Shown here piece by piece: positions 7,572 through 15,705 of a stretch of 52,633 nt of DNA. A program made the translations under genes and the position numbers. Under the pieces are notes generated by a model. It was not told where the DNA came from, did not search any database, and worked only from the letters and a program-made list of their open reading frames with translations. The stretch's first letter is position 1, and each line of letters opens with the position of its first letter. The stretch is from SOIA01 sp964348015 (GTDB lineage Bacteria; Acidobacteriota; Aminicenantia; Aminicenantales; Aminicenantaceae). The stretch is taken from assembly GCA_964348015.1 (NCBI GenBank), contig CAYGBC010000011.1:1-52633 (forward strand), written 5' to 3'.

Positions 7572-10094
7572 TTATTTAAACTTGAAATTTTTCTCGACGA
7601 AGAGTTTTAGGCAGGCATCTACGACTTTTGAATCATACAGAATACCCTTGTTTTTTGAGATTTCCTCAAGGGCTTTTTCCATGCCCAGAGCGGCGCGGTA
7701 GGGACGGTGGGATGCCATCGCCTCAACGACATCGGCCACGGCCAGAATCCGCGCTTCAATCAGAATATTTTCCCCTTTCACGCCTTCCGGATATCCTGAG
7801 CCGTCTATTCGTTCGTGGTGCTGAAGCATGATCTTCGTGACTTGATGGGGCAGCTCGATTCTCTTGAGGATATCATAGCCGACTTGCGGGTGTGTTTTGA
7901 TCAAGTTGAAGTCGATCTCTGTGAGCTGCCCGGGCCAGCTGAGGATTTCGGCCGGAACCCGGATTTTACCGACATCATGGATCACTCCAGCCATCCGGAT
8001 GCCTTCGATTTTCTCATTCGAAAGGCCCATCTCTTCGGCAATCGCAGTGGCCAGGCTTGTCACGCGGTGCTGGTGTCCTGCTGTGTAGGGATCCCTCATT
8101 TCGACAGCGGAAGCCAGGGCGTTGACCGTTTCTTCCAGAGCCTGCCGCAGCCTTTCGAAGCTCTGTTTGCGCTCTTCTTCCGCGAGCTTGCGCTCCGTGA
8201 TATCTCGCGCGATGCTGAGAGCCGCAGGTTTCCCCTCATAGTCGATAATTCGGCTGCTCAGTTCGATCGGAATCACAGTCCCGTTTTTATGCTTATGGGC
8301 AGTCTCGAAGAAAATGTGTCCGCGTTGGTACAGCTCTTCGATACGTTTAGGAGCCTTCGCAGCCTGTTTCGGCCTGTCAATATCCGCCAGTGTCATGTTC
8401 ATGATCTTTTCCTTCTTGTAGCCCAAGCGGTCACAGGCGATTTCGTTCGCCTCCAGGATATTCCCGTCCAGATCGTGGATAAAGATCGCATCGCCTGCCG
8501 AGTCAAAGAGCGTTCTGAACTTCTCTTCGGAGGCCTGGACGGCTTCCTCCACTTTTTTTCGTTCGGTGATATCCCATATGTAAGAACGTGTCCCGATGAT
8601 GTTCCCGTTATCGAAAAGTGCATCCGCATGAATTTCCATGTGAACGATTTTCCCTTTCTTTGTGATTCCCTTGCATTCGTATTCTGACGGCACCTTTTTC
8701 CCTTGAATGCGTCCTTTATGGTATTTCTGGACTCTTTTCATGTCATCCGGATGAACGATGGAAAAGATCGGTTTACTTCCTATTTCTTCCAGGGTATAGC
8801 CAAACATATCTGCATATTTTCTGTTGCAGTACTGGACATTGCCTTCTTTGTCGTCGATGAGGATGGCCACCCCGGCTTTTTCCACCAGGTCCTTGTAGCG
8901 TTCCTCCGATTCCTTGATTTTCTCCCTGTTTCTTTCTCTTTCCGTGATATCTCTTGTGGTGGCGATGAACATCTTGGGTTGGCCTTCCGCGTCTTTGATG
9001 ACCGCACAGTTCAGGGCTCCGATGAAAGGTGTCCCGTCCTTCTTCAGCAGCGTGTATTCCACATCTTTGATGTACCCGACCTTGAGCGTCTTGTTCAGGT
9101 TCTTCATGGCTCTATCGTGTTCATCCGGTGCGATCAAGGAAAGGGCGTTTTTTCCGATCAATTCCTTAGCCTGCTTGTATCCATGAATTTGGAGTGTTTG
9201 TTCGGAGACGTACGTGATGTTTCCCTCCAAGTCTGTGACGGTCACAGCGTCAGGAGAAGTCTGCACCAGCGTTTTGTACCTCTCCTCGCTTTCATGGAGG
9301 GCTTTCTCGGCCAGTTTTCGTTTTGTGACATCCCTGAGGATTCCGAGAACCCTCAACTTCTCTCCTGGAAGAGGAACTGTACTGACTTCCACATGTTTAG
9401 TTTTTTTATTCTTTGTGAGAATCCTGAACGAGTATTCAGGAGGGAGTTTTTCTCCCTTCCTCCTGGACTTCTCTCTTTTCAACACCAGATCTCTGTCATC
9501 GGGATGAATCAGATCCAGGAAGTTGAACTCCTCGTGGCAGACATCTTTGGATTTGTAGCCGAAGATTTTCTCAAAAGCGGGATTTACGTATTCGAAACCG
9601 TTCGCACCGATGACATAAATCCCGTCCATCGCGTTTTCAGCCAGCGTGCGGTATCTTTCCTGGCTATCTTTCAGGGCGGTTTCTGCCCGAACGGATTCAG
9701 TGATATCCCTTGCGATTCCTTGGACGGCGTAGGGTTGTCCTTTCCTGTAAATGATCGAGGCTTCAGTCTCCACCCAAACAGAGTCTCCGCTCTTGGTCCG
9801 GAGCTTGAAGGTGGTCGGTTTTTTCTGATAACCGTATTTCAAGATGTCGCCGAGGGCTTTGACTGCGGCTTGCAGCTGAGTCTCGTCGAGTAATGACGAG
9901 AAGCTGATGGAGGGAATCTCTTCTCTGGTATAGCCCAGCAAATCCAGAGCGGCTTTGTTCGCGTCGATAAACTGACCTTCGAAGTCGTGGACATAAACGC
10001 TGTAGAGGGATCGGTCGTACAGGGCTTTATATCTTTCTTTGATATCCAGGAGTTCTGCGTTGGTTTTCTCCTTGGACTTGACTTCCTTTTTCAT
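7572..10094 (-). CDS. Multi-PAS HD-GYP sensor protein
   Basis: A soluble sensor of about 840 residues. Five consecutive PAS/PAC units are visible, each opening with a (R/K)YxxLxxxxxDA-like line and closing with a DITE(R/S) line, roughly at residues 20-135, 145-260, 270-390, 395-515 and 520-640. They are followed by an HD-GYP domain (about 660-835) with GHQHRV, HDVGKI, HHERIDGSGYPEG and ADVVEAMASHRPY. PAS domains bind small ligands, haem or flavin; HD-GYP degrades cyclic di-GMP or a relative. I place the start at the ATG at 10094, preceded by GAGGAA at a good distance, rather than at the TTG 24 bases upstream. There is no transmembrane segment, so it probably senses an intracellular signal. 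Confidence 0.92.
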   Translation of the reverse strand: MKKEVKSKEKTNAELLDIKERYKALYDRSLYSVYVHDFEGQFIDANKAALDLLGYTREEIPSISFSSLLDETQLQAAVKALGDILKYGYQKKPTTFKLRTKSGDSVWVETEASIIYRKGQPYAVQGIARDITESVRAETALKDSQERYRTLAENAMDGIYVIGANGFEYVNPAFEKIFGYKSKDVCHEEFNFLDLIHPDDRDLVLKREKSRRKGEKLPPEYSFRILTKNKKTKHVEVSTVPLPGEKLRVLGILRDVTKRKLAEKALHESEERYKTLVQTSPDAVTVTDLEGNITYVSEQTLQIHGYKQAKELIGKNALSLIAPDEHDRAMKNLNKTLKVGYIKDVEYTLLKKDGTPFIGALNCAVIKDAEGQPKMFIATTRDITERERNREKIKESEERYKDLVEKAGVAILIDDKEGNVQYCNRKYADMFGYTLEEIGSKPIFSIVHPDDMKRVQKYHKGRIQGKKVPSEYECKGITKKGKIVHMEIHADALFDNGNIIGTRSYIWDITERKKVEEAVQASEEKFRTLFDSAGDAIFIHDLDGNILEANEIACDRLGYKKEKIMNMTLADIDRPKQAAKAPKRIEELYQRGHIFFETAHKHKNGTVIPIELSSRIIDYEGKPAALSIARDITERKLAEEERKQSFERLRQALEETVNALASAVEMRDPYTAGHQHRVTSLATAIAEEMGLSNEKIEGIRMAGVIHDVGKIRVPAEILSWPGQLTEIDFNLIKTHPQVGYDILKRIELPHQVTKIMLQHHERIDGSGYPEGVKGENILIEARILAVADVVEAMASHRPYRAALGMEKALEEISKNKGILYDSKVVDACLKLFVEKNFKFK

Positions 10095-10440
10095 TCTTTG
10101 TTCCTCAGAAAATCGCAAGCGTCCCTGCTCTCTTTTTGCCTCAAGTTCTGTTTTTCTTGGAATACTCTTTCTCTCTTTAGGAACATAAAGTGCTCCATTC
10201 GGGTGGCGAGCGAATTATGCGCGACAGGCAGAATAACAGGCGTAATTCTCTCTCTAACCGTATGTATGATGGATTTATTCCGAGGCTCTGTAAATCGCCG
10301 TTTGGAATGAATAGGGGGGTGAATTTTGAGTTGGTTTTACATCTCATGAGATGAGGATGTCTAATCAGAAAAGGTGATAGGTCAAAATTGGAAAACAGGG
10401 AAGGAATTTTGGAGGCAGATGGAATAGGATTAATTCATTT
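10095..10440. other. Intergenic region upstream of the PAS/HD-GYP gene
   Basis: 346 bases between two minus-strand genes. I found no clear -35/-10 pair, no RNA gene and no supportable ORF. A TTG codon at 10118 lies in frame with the downstream gene but lacks its own ribosome-binding site. Confidence 0.4.
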
Positions 10441-11310
10441 TCAGTCCATCCATTTGTTGAAGACCTTTGGGTCGGAAATTTGTGTCGCCACACTCAGAGC
10501 TTTGTATACACAGACTGGATTTTCCAGAGTTACGGATTGAATTCCTCCACCGCCTCGCTGGCCGGTTAAATACCCTTCAAGCGCAATTCCCCATTCCAGG
10601 TCCATAAAAGCAAATCCCTGCGCAGGAAAACGCAGTATTCCGTGTCCGGTTTCCCATTTGGCTGTTTGTCTCCCGACCTTTTCATACCTTTTTTTCAGTT
10701 CGCTCATTGTTTTCTTGTATTTATCCGGATCGAAAAGCTCGTCCATCTCAAGGTTAGAAACAACCATTTCTTGAGACTCAGGTTCCACGAGGTAGGGGAT
10801 CACTGTCAGCAAATACAGCGCATCTTTCAAGGAGGCCGGAACGTTTTTTGTGGTTTCGTATATCTTGTATTCGCAGAGTTCCATTCCTCCACCTGAACTG
10901 ATGTTTTCCAGGGAAAAAGTGATTCTTTCGGAATTCGTCTGGATGACACGCTCTTTCAGGATGTATGTCTTTCCTTCGTGCGTGATTTTTTCCCACTCTC
11001 TTCCCTTAAATTGGGTGCAGAGTATTGCGCCTTCTTCGATGTATTTATCAATGCGAATTCTTGGAGGATTTTGGGTGTACCAGAGCTCACTCAAGTCCGC
11101 TTTGAGTTTCCCGTCTTGGATGTTTTGAAAATCCATGAGCGTTTCACTCGAAAGGGACCAGTACTTGAGATGGAATTCGCTCACCTTTTCATATCCATCA
11201 AAGGTCCAGGGAATCGGATTATCTTCCGTGAGTCCTTTACCTGGATGCATTCCTATGAGCACAATCAGTATTGCCAAGATGCTGATTTTTCCGATTTTTC
11301 CATGTTTCAT
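10441..11310 (-). CDS. Hypothetical exported protein (289 aa)
   Basis: I do not recognise the family. The protein starts with a Sec-type signal (MKHGKIGKISILAILIVLIG then MHPGKG), after a strong Shine-Dalgarno (GGAGGAGGTC). The body is beta-rich with alternating hydrophobic residues, including WEKITHEGKTYILKERVI, and a Gly-rich turn (TGQRGGGGIQS) near the C-terminus. No catalytic motif is visible. It is the last of four exported-protein genes read leftwards (13760 to 10441), but 199 bp separate it from the previous one and it appears to have its own promoter with a tandem operator-like repeat. Confidence 0.7.
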   Translation of the reverse strand: MKHGKIGKISILAILIVLIGMHPGKGLTEDNPIPWTFDGYEKVSEFHLKYWSLSSETLMDFQNIQDGKLKADLSELWYTQNPPRIRIDKYIEEGAILCTQFKGREWEKITHEGKTYILKERVIQTNSERITFSLENISSGGGMELCEYKIYETTKNVPASLKDALYLLTVIPYLVEPESQEMVVSNLEMDELFDPDKYKKTMSELKKRYEKVGRQTAKWETGHGILRFPAQGFAFMDLEWGIALEGYLTGQRGGGGIQSVTLENPVCVYKALSVATQISDPKVFNKWMD

Positions 11311-11356
11311 TTTTGACCTCCTCCAAATATTCTTCCTTTAATGACTCCTTACCATT

Positions 11357-11386
11357 TTAATATCTAGAGTTCGAGCGAATGCTCAA
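11357..11386 (-). promoter_or_regulatory. Possible promoter of the 10441-11310 gene
   Basis: On the minus strand, TTGAGC (11386-11381) and TATTAA (11362-11357) are 18 bp apart. The spacer includes part of a GAGC/GCTC inverted repeat. Two perfect 17-bp direct repeats lie immediately upstream of the -35 element. Confidence 0.4.
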
Positions 11387-11387
11387 T

Positions 11388-11421
11388 TTAGTCATCCTAT
11401 CCAATTAGTCATCCTATCCAA
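11388..11421. repeat. Perfect 17-bp tandem direct repeat, two copies
   Basis: TTAGTCATCCTATCCAA occurs twice without any gap (11388-11404 and 11405-11421), and a third partial copy (AGTCAT) follows. It sits just upstream of the proposed promoter for the 10441-11310 gene, where an activator would bind. Confidence 0.85.
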
Positions 11422-11509
11422 AGTCATTTTTCAAAATGAATTTTTCATTACCACTTTTGAAAATTTATTTTATCTTCCTTACAAATCTATTGTTTCTGGA
11501 GCGGAGTTG

Positions 11510-12643
11510 TCATTCTATTTTAAAATTGACTTCACATTTATTATTCGCACGAGTCGCTTCTGGCTCTCTCAAGATATTCCTGGGATCCACCTCAAACACA
11601 AACGTGTAATCCCCTTTTCCCAGTTTTCTTTTGGAATCACTGTAAACCCACAAATATTCAAATCCTCCATAATATTTAAACTCGAAGCTCGTCTTGTACA
11701 TCCGGCCAGGATAGACATTTCCAAAACCGGCTTCGCTTTGACTGATGACAACATTCCCGGGTTGTTTGAGTAAAGCCCACATAATCGGAACACGATCAAG
11801 TATTTTTGTGCCGTCATTCCTCACGTACACTTCAAATTTCATGGATTGCTTTTTAGTCGATGCGAGAATAAAATCTCTCGTCTTCGTCACTCTGCCGAAG
11901 TAGATAAACCCACACACGAGGTCGATCTGAGGAAGAATCAGTTCAAACGTCCGGTCACTCTCGTCTTTGATTTTTCCGTCTAAAGAACTCAGATGGAGTT
12001 TATAATTTCCCAGCGGGAGCCTCTCCGGAAGCGTTAAACGGTAGGACCCTCTATTCGGGATTCTTACTTCTCCGAAAGTGTAGGACCGTCTTTGATCGGT
12101 GTTCTCGTAACTTATACGGAGCGGCCCGACCCTTCCACGGCTGTGCCACCGAATGTTGTGTTCTTTAAAACGTTCTAATTTTTCCCCGCCGTTGGGGAAA
12201 ATGAGCCTGAGCTCCGGCTTCGTTCGAACAATAAAGCTTTTATCGCTGCCGTCTTGGATTTTTTCATCCAGAGTCATGACGAAAATGAAAAACCAGTATC
12301 TTTCAGAGCCATAATCATCTTTGAGGAAATCTTTCGGAAATACAAAAGTGTAGCTTCCCGTGTTTGGCGTGCTCTCTGCAATCGTGTGCCAGCTTCCTCT
12401 GCCGGGTCCGTACTTGAGCTTTATCTTGACGTTGCCTTGAATTCCTTGGCTTGTCCATCGAATAGTGTACCGCGCTCCCTTTTCCCATTCTTCTCTGCCG
12501 TTTGGATACACCACTTTAATGGATGCCAGGAGCTGCGGTTTTTGTTGGATGCGCTGCTGGGCTTGTTTTTTCACTTGAGCCTGCGAATGCATGAAACTTA
12601 TCAAGAGTAAACCGACAATTAGAAATAAATAAATTTTTTTCAT
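11510..12643 (-). CDS. Exported protein with Kre9/KNH-like Ig-fold repeats
   Basis: A 377-residue protein with a signal peptide (IYLFLIVGLLLISFMHSQAQ). Two similar beta-sandwich units are visible: one containing VVYPNGREEWEKGARYTIRW (about residues 47-135) and one containing LIFPNGGEKLERFKEHNIRW (about 145-235). 'PNGGExwxxGxxxxIxW' is the hallmark of the Kre9/KNH-type N-terminal domain common in secreted bacterial proteins. The C-terminal third contains VYVRNDGTKILDRVPIMW, resembling a CARDB-like adhesion domain. It is probably a surface or periplasmic binding/adhesive protein. A Shine-Dalgarno (GGGGGT) precedes the ATG at 12643. It lies 224 bp downstream of the PAAR gene in the same direction. 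Confidence 0.75.
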   Translation of the reverse strand: MKKIYLFLIVGLLLISFMHSQAQVKKQAQQRIQQKPQLLASIKVVYPNGREEWEKGARYTIRWTSQGIQGNVKIKLKYGPGRGSWHTIAESTPNTGSYTFVFPKDFLKDDYGSERYWFFIFVMTLDEKIQDGSDKSFIVRTKPELRLIFPNGGEKLERFKEHNIRWHSRGRVGPLRISYENTDQRRSYTFGEVRIPNRGSYRLTLPERLPLGNYKLHLSSLDGKIKDESDRTFELILPQIDLVCGFIYFGRVTKTRDFILASTKKQSMKFEVYVRNDGTKILDRVPIMWALLKQPGNVVISQSEAGFGNVYPGRMYKTSFEFKYYGGFEYLWVYSDSKRKLGKGDYTFVFEVDPRNILREPEATRANNKCEVNFKIE

Positions 12644-12713
12644 TTCAATACCCCCAAAATGGAGAAATTTGTTTAGTGGTATGCGTGCCTTCCCCTAAAT
12701 GTGATGAATTATT

Positions 12714-12743
12714 GGAGGGGGCTCACTCCCCATTGTTCCCTCC
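12714..12743. terminator. Possible hairpin behind the PAAR gene
   Basis: GGAGGG (12714-12719) can pair with CCCTCC (12738-12743), or alternatively GGGG (12718-12721) with CCCC (12728-12731). It lies downstream of the PAAR gene on the minus strand. There is no long T-run, so it is a weak terminator candidate. Confidence 0.3.
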
Positions 12744-12867
12744 TGTTAATGAACACAAGGATATCAATTCATACGGGAAGAGTCAAATGGGAAAGAGGTT
12801 TTGAAAATATGGAGCTCATCTGAAAAGAAGTTGCTCTGAGTTTATCGGAATGGGAAAAATAATTCAC

Positions 12868-13368
12868 TCATCGCTTCTTTAATTTTATTTTTTTGAACTC
12901 CTTTTCTGTGACAACGAGTGACCTGTTGTATTTGGATCGAATGTAGTCCTCGCTGTATTTTTTGGGCTGGCCGGCCCCCCCGACACCTATCAGCACTGTC
13001 GGACATCCCAAGGCGATCGTATCTGGTGGGCCGGAGCATAAGGCCATGTCTCCCACTCGTGCGGCTGGCATCCCTCCGATGAGGACTGTGGGTGATCCCA
13101 TGATTATGAGGCCTCCGATATGAGGAGAGGGAGGATTCGTTGGATTAAGCATCGGACATGTGTGCGTATCTCCCACGCGTGCCGCAGGTTTGCCGCCGAT
13201 GAGCACAGTGGAACATCCCACAACGATCGTACCGCCGTGTGCGGTCGTGTCGCCTAATCGTGCGGCTTGTTGAGCTGAAGATGCCTCCTTGGGTAAAGTT
13301 CCCAAAAGGATAAATATCGATGTAAATATTAAAAAACTCAATAGGGAATGGATGTGATTTTTTTTCAT
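12868..13368 (-). CDS. PAAR-domain spike-tip protein with an N-terminal export signal
   Basis: A 166-residue protein. Residues 1-32 are a classical Sec signal (hydrophobic SLLSFLIFTSIFILLG, then a likely cleavage after EASSA). Residues about 34-130 form a complete PAAR domain: three rounds ending in TVLIGG-type turns, with AARLGDTTAHGG, PAARVGDTHTC and PAARVGDMALC supplying the His and Cys of the zinc site. PAAR proteins cap the VgrG/gp5 spike of type VI secretion systems and phage tails. The remaining 35 residues are basic with no toxin domain. The gene starts 36 bp after a beta-helix tip gene. An export signal on a PAAR protein is unusual; the alternative reading is a class II PAAR with a transmembrane prePAAR segment, but the signal-peptidase-like site and absence of an effector domain argue against it. 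Confidence 0.88.
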   Translation of the reverse strand: MKKNHIHSLLSFLIFTSIFILLGTLPKEASSAQQAARLGDTTAHGGTIVVGCSTVLIGGKPAARVGDTHTCPMLNPTNPPSPHIGGLIIMGSPTVLIGGMPAARVGDMALCSGPPDTIALGCPTVLIGVGGAGQPKKYSEDYIRSKYNRSLVVTEKEFKKIKLKKR

Positions 13369-13403
13369 TTTTTCTCAATTTTGTTTGATGGTAATCTCAA
13401 ACG

Positions 13404-13760
13404 TCAATTGATCCTGACAGGCAGACCCTTGATCGTGTTCGGTCCAGAGGCCTGAACGGTGACCATTGTTCCTTTCACTTGAGCATTCGTTACAGCTTCA
13501 ACCGAAACACTTCGTGCGCGTATTCTGATATTTCCACCTGCGGATATGTCGAGATTCGCCCCGCTTATCCGTATCGCTCTTTTCAAAGTATTTAATTCTC
13601 TTTCGAGCTGTATAACTTTCGCCTGAAGCTTATCCGTCTGAGACTTTATCTCTCTCTGTTGAGGTGACAGTTGGAGTTGGCTTTTCTGAAATCCAGCAGA
13701 AAGCCAGGCCACACAACACACAAAGAGACAAAAAATAACCATAAAAGCGATTTTTTTCAT
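13404..13760 (-). CDS. Exported coiled-coil protein with VgrG/gp5-like beta-helix tip
   Basis: An 118-residue protein. I place the start at the ATG at 13760, preceded by GGAGGAAGGGA, not at the upstream ATG at 13796. Residues 1-24 are a hydrophobic export signal (IAFMVIFCLFVCCVAWLSAG). Residues about 28-62 form a heptad-like helix (KSQTDKLQAKVIQLERELNT). Residues about 66-118 alternate hydrophobic and polar positions (ANLDISAGGNIRIRA, VSVEA, AQVKGTMVTVQASG, NTIKGLPVRIN), as in the triple-stranded beta-helix at the end of VgrG and phage gp5 proteins. The coiled coil would suit trimerisation. It is followed by the PAAR gene 36 bp away, its natural structural partner. The function is inferred; similarity to VgrG tips is by eye. 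Confidence 0.7.
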   Translation of the reverse strand: MKKIAFMVIFCLFVCCVAWLSAGFQKSQLQLSPQQREIKSQTDKLQAKVIQLERELNTLKRAIRISGANLDISAGGNIRIRARSVSVEAVTNAQVKGTMVTVQASGPNTIKGLPVRIN

Positions 13761-13796
13761 TCCCTTCCTCCTTGTTATGATGCTTTTTTCATTCAT

Positions 13797-13825
13797 AACC
13801 TATTTTCATCCAGAGAAAAAGTCAA
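13797..13825 (-). promoter_or_regulatory. Possible promoter for the beta-helix/PAAR pair
   Basis: On the minus strand, TTGACT (13825-13820) and a weak TAGGTT (13802-13797) lie 17 bp apart, some 40 bp upstream of the ATG at 13760. Confidence 0.38.
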
Positions 13826-13957
13826 CCTCTGTTGGATATTCTATGAAAAAGAAAAACGAAATCCCTAATCTGAAAGCGAATCACATTTCGTGGATTAGCT
13901 GTTGGAAAGTGAGAGACGAGCTGTTGTCTAGATCCTTTGACGATGTACACACCTGGA

Positions 13958-13987
13958 TTGACAACGCATAGATAGGGGGAGTAAAAT
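13958..13987 (+). promoter_or_regulatory. Sigma70-type promoter for the 14014 gene
   Basis: A perfect TTGACA (13958-13963) and TAAAAT (13982-13987) separated by 18 bp. It lies just upstream of the AAGGGGAGTT ribosome-binding site and the ATG at 14014, giving a very short leader. Confidence 0.55.
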
Positions 13988-14013
13988 TAATAAAGGAATA
14001 AAGGGGAGTTGAA

Positions 14014-14679
14014 ATGAAAAAATGCTTATTCATTATTCTCATTTTTATCTTCGCCTCTGGAGCTTATGCCCAACAAATTAAAATATTCGGAGGACCCATC
14101 ATTTCAAATTACACGGAAAAATGGCCTCCCCTGTATGGTGGTGTTTTTCTCGATGCATCTTTCTTTCGAAGTCCCTTCCAAAATAGCAAGACTGTATTCA
14201 CTGTAGGAATAGGAATTGAATGTGCTCTAAATAAAATTATTGCTATTGAAGTTGATGCACAGTACTTCCAAAGGGGAAGTTTTTTTGAATATTATTACAG
14301 TGACCAATTGTGGGAAGCTACAATAAAAGAAACATATAATATGAAGGGGATTGGTTTCCCCATATTGGTTAAAGCAAAGTTTCTGCCTCCTCCATTTCCA
14401 TATATTTTCGGAGGCTGTGAACTCTCGTTAATTCTGTCTCATTCAAGAACGACATGGCATAATGATTACATTTCTGAGAGAAAGAGAGACATATTAGAAT
14501 ATACTGTTAGAGATGATTTTGCTCTTATTTTTGGTTGTGGTTTCGAGATGAAGATATCAAAACTCAAATTCTTTCTTGAAGGAAGATATAATCTTGGTCA
14601 AAATAACCTTTTTGCGAGGAGTTATCCGCCTTCAATAAAAATCACTGCCCTTCAAATAATAGTAGGATTTAAGATTTAG
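14014..14679 (+). CDS. Outer-membrane beta-barrel-like protein
   Basis: A 221-residue protein with a signal peptide ending AYAQQ at about residue 20. The body is a series of amphipathic strands rich in Phe and Tyr (FTVGIGIECAL, IAIEVDAQYFQRGS, LIFGCGFEMKI, FFLEGRYNLGQNNL), and it ends in IIVGFKI, a typical final barrel strand. This matches small outer-membrane barrels of the PorT/OmpA-like beta-barrel type. It is clearly AT-richer than the housekeeping genes nearby, as are the next two genes. No partner or substrate can be named. Confidence 0.65.
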   Translation: MKKCLFIILIFIFASGAYAQQIKIFGGPIISNYTEKWPPLYGGVFLDASFFRSPFQNSKTVFTVGIGIECALNKIIAIEVDAQYFQRGSFFEYYYSDQLWEATIKETYNMKGIGFPILVKAKFLPPPFPYIFGGCELSLILSHSRTTWHNDYISERKRDILEYTVRDDFALIFGCGFEMKISKLKFFLEGRYNLGQNNLFARSYPPSIKITALQIIVGFKI

Positions 14680-14806
14680 ACAATATCAATATTAGCTTTA
14701 GTTACCTGTTTATACATAAGGTTCATTGCAATAATAAATACCTGATAAGTTAACTTAAGATTTTTCATTCTGAATTTTGTCGCCAGTTAGCAAACGGAGG
14801 AATAAA

Positions 14807-15145
14807 GTGGATAAAAAAAAGAGATTGATTTTCATTTACGCATCTCTGTTTTTTATTTTCATTTTATACTCCTGCAAAAATCCTTTCGGCCCAGACTTTG
14901 GTGAAATAATAAGGGAAGGAGATATTATCACTGGGACAGGGACAGTAACATATTTGGGTTTTGAAGGGGGATTTTACGGGATAATAACCGCGGACAATGG
15001 GCATTGGGACCCAATCAACCTACCTTTGGAATTTAAGGTAGACGGCTTGCGAGTTGAATTTAAAGCAAGAATAAGAAATGACCTTTTAAGTCACCACATG
15101 TGGGGAACTATAATTGAATTAATATATATTAAAAAATTAGAGTAA
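14807..15145 (+). CDS. Small lipoprotein of unknown function
   Basis: The likely start is the GTG at 14807, placed six bases after a GGAGG, giving 112 residues; a TTG at 14777 in the same frame has no such site. A lipobox LYSC ends the hydrophobic signal (FIYASLFFIFILYSC), so Cys25 is probably lipidated. The mature part has a compact motif set, GTVTYLGFEGGFYGI then DPINLP then VDGLRVEFKARI then HMWGTIIEL, which I have the impression recurs in small secreted proteins of bacteria and archaea, without a known function. It lies between a beta-barrel gene and another small exported protein in the same orientation. Confidence 0.68.
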   Translation: MDKKKRLIFIYASLFFIFILYSCKNPFGPDFGEIIREGDIITGTGTVTYLGFEGGFYGIITADNGHWDPINLPLEFKVDGLRVEFKARIRNDLLSHHMWGTIIELIYIKKLE

Positions 15146-15199
15146 AGACTAACTCATTATTTCTCGTCCTAAACAACCCCCCTCGTAATATAAAGCCTA

Positions 15200-15228
15200 T
15201 TGACTCCTCTCTCATCCAGTGATAATCT
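15200..15228 (+). promoter_or_regulatory. Sigma70-type promoter for the 15257 gene
   Basis: TTGACT (15200-15205), a 17-bp spacer and TAATCT (15223-15228). The ATG at 15257 follows a GGGAGGGA ribosome-binding site. Confidence 0.5.
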
Positions 15229-15256
15229 CAAGCCGTACAAGCAAAGGGAGGGATAA

Positions 15257-15547
15257 ATGAATCCCACAGGCAAAAAATCCGTTTCGTTGTTTCTCGTCTT
15301 CTCTTTAATGATGCTTTCTGTAAATCTGTATGCCAAGGAAAGGCAAGGAGCTACGCTCATAGTCACAAAAAAGGATGGTCAACTGATAAAAGGTGAACTC
15401 ATTACAGTTAAACCGAGTTCACTTCTTTTATTAGATACTGAAGGAAAAGATGTGTCTGTTGGTATTGCGGATATTAAGGTTATTAGAGTTGTGAAGAAAT
15501 CAAAGGTTGCAAAGTGTCCAGGAGAGTCTGACATACCTACAATTTGA
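15257..15547 (+). CDS. Small exported protein (96 aa), unknown family
   Basis: Begins with a Sec-type signal peptide (SVSLFLVFSLMMLSVNLYAK) after a strong GGGAGGGA site. The mature region reads LIVTKKDGQLIKGELITVKP then SSLLLLDTEGKDVSVGIADIK, a pattern of short beta strands like an SH3/Sm-type or RNA-binding-style small barrel that responds to 'D(G)xxxxGxLxxV'. It ends abruptly after a Cys-Pro-Gly turn. It could be a shortened member of a longer family, but this is inference. Neighbours are two other small exported proteins. Confidence 0.6.
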   Translation: MNPTGKKSVSLFLVFSLMMLSVNLYAKERQGATLIVTKKDGQLIKGELITVKPSSLLLLDTEGKDVSVGIADIKVIRVVKKSKVAKCPGESDIPTI

Positions 15548-15705
15548 AGTCCAGAAGTTATATCCAATGAAAAATAGAATTCTCCCCGTGTAACGGATAT
15601 GTAACAGATTTTGCTAAAAAACGCCCAATTACGGCTAAGGCTGCTTAAAGCGAAAGATTACGGAAAATGCCAAAATCCCAGAGGAAAATGGGAAAATAAG
15701 GCAAG

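Noticed and set aside
8703..9893. Long plus-strand ORF (396 codons) opposite the PAS/HD-GYP gene
   Set aside because: It is the antisense of a gene with five clear PAS domains; its translation has no recognisable motif and arises from codon bias on the other strand.
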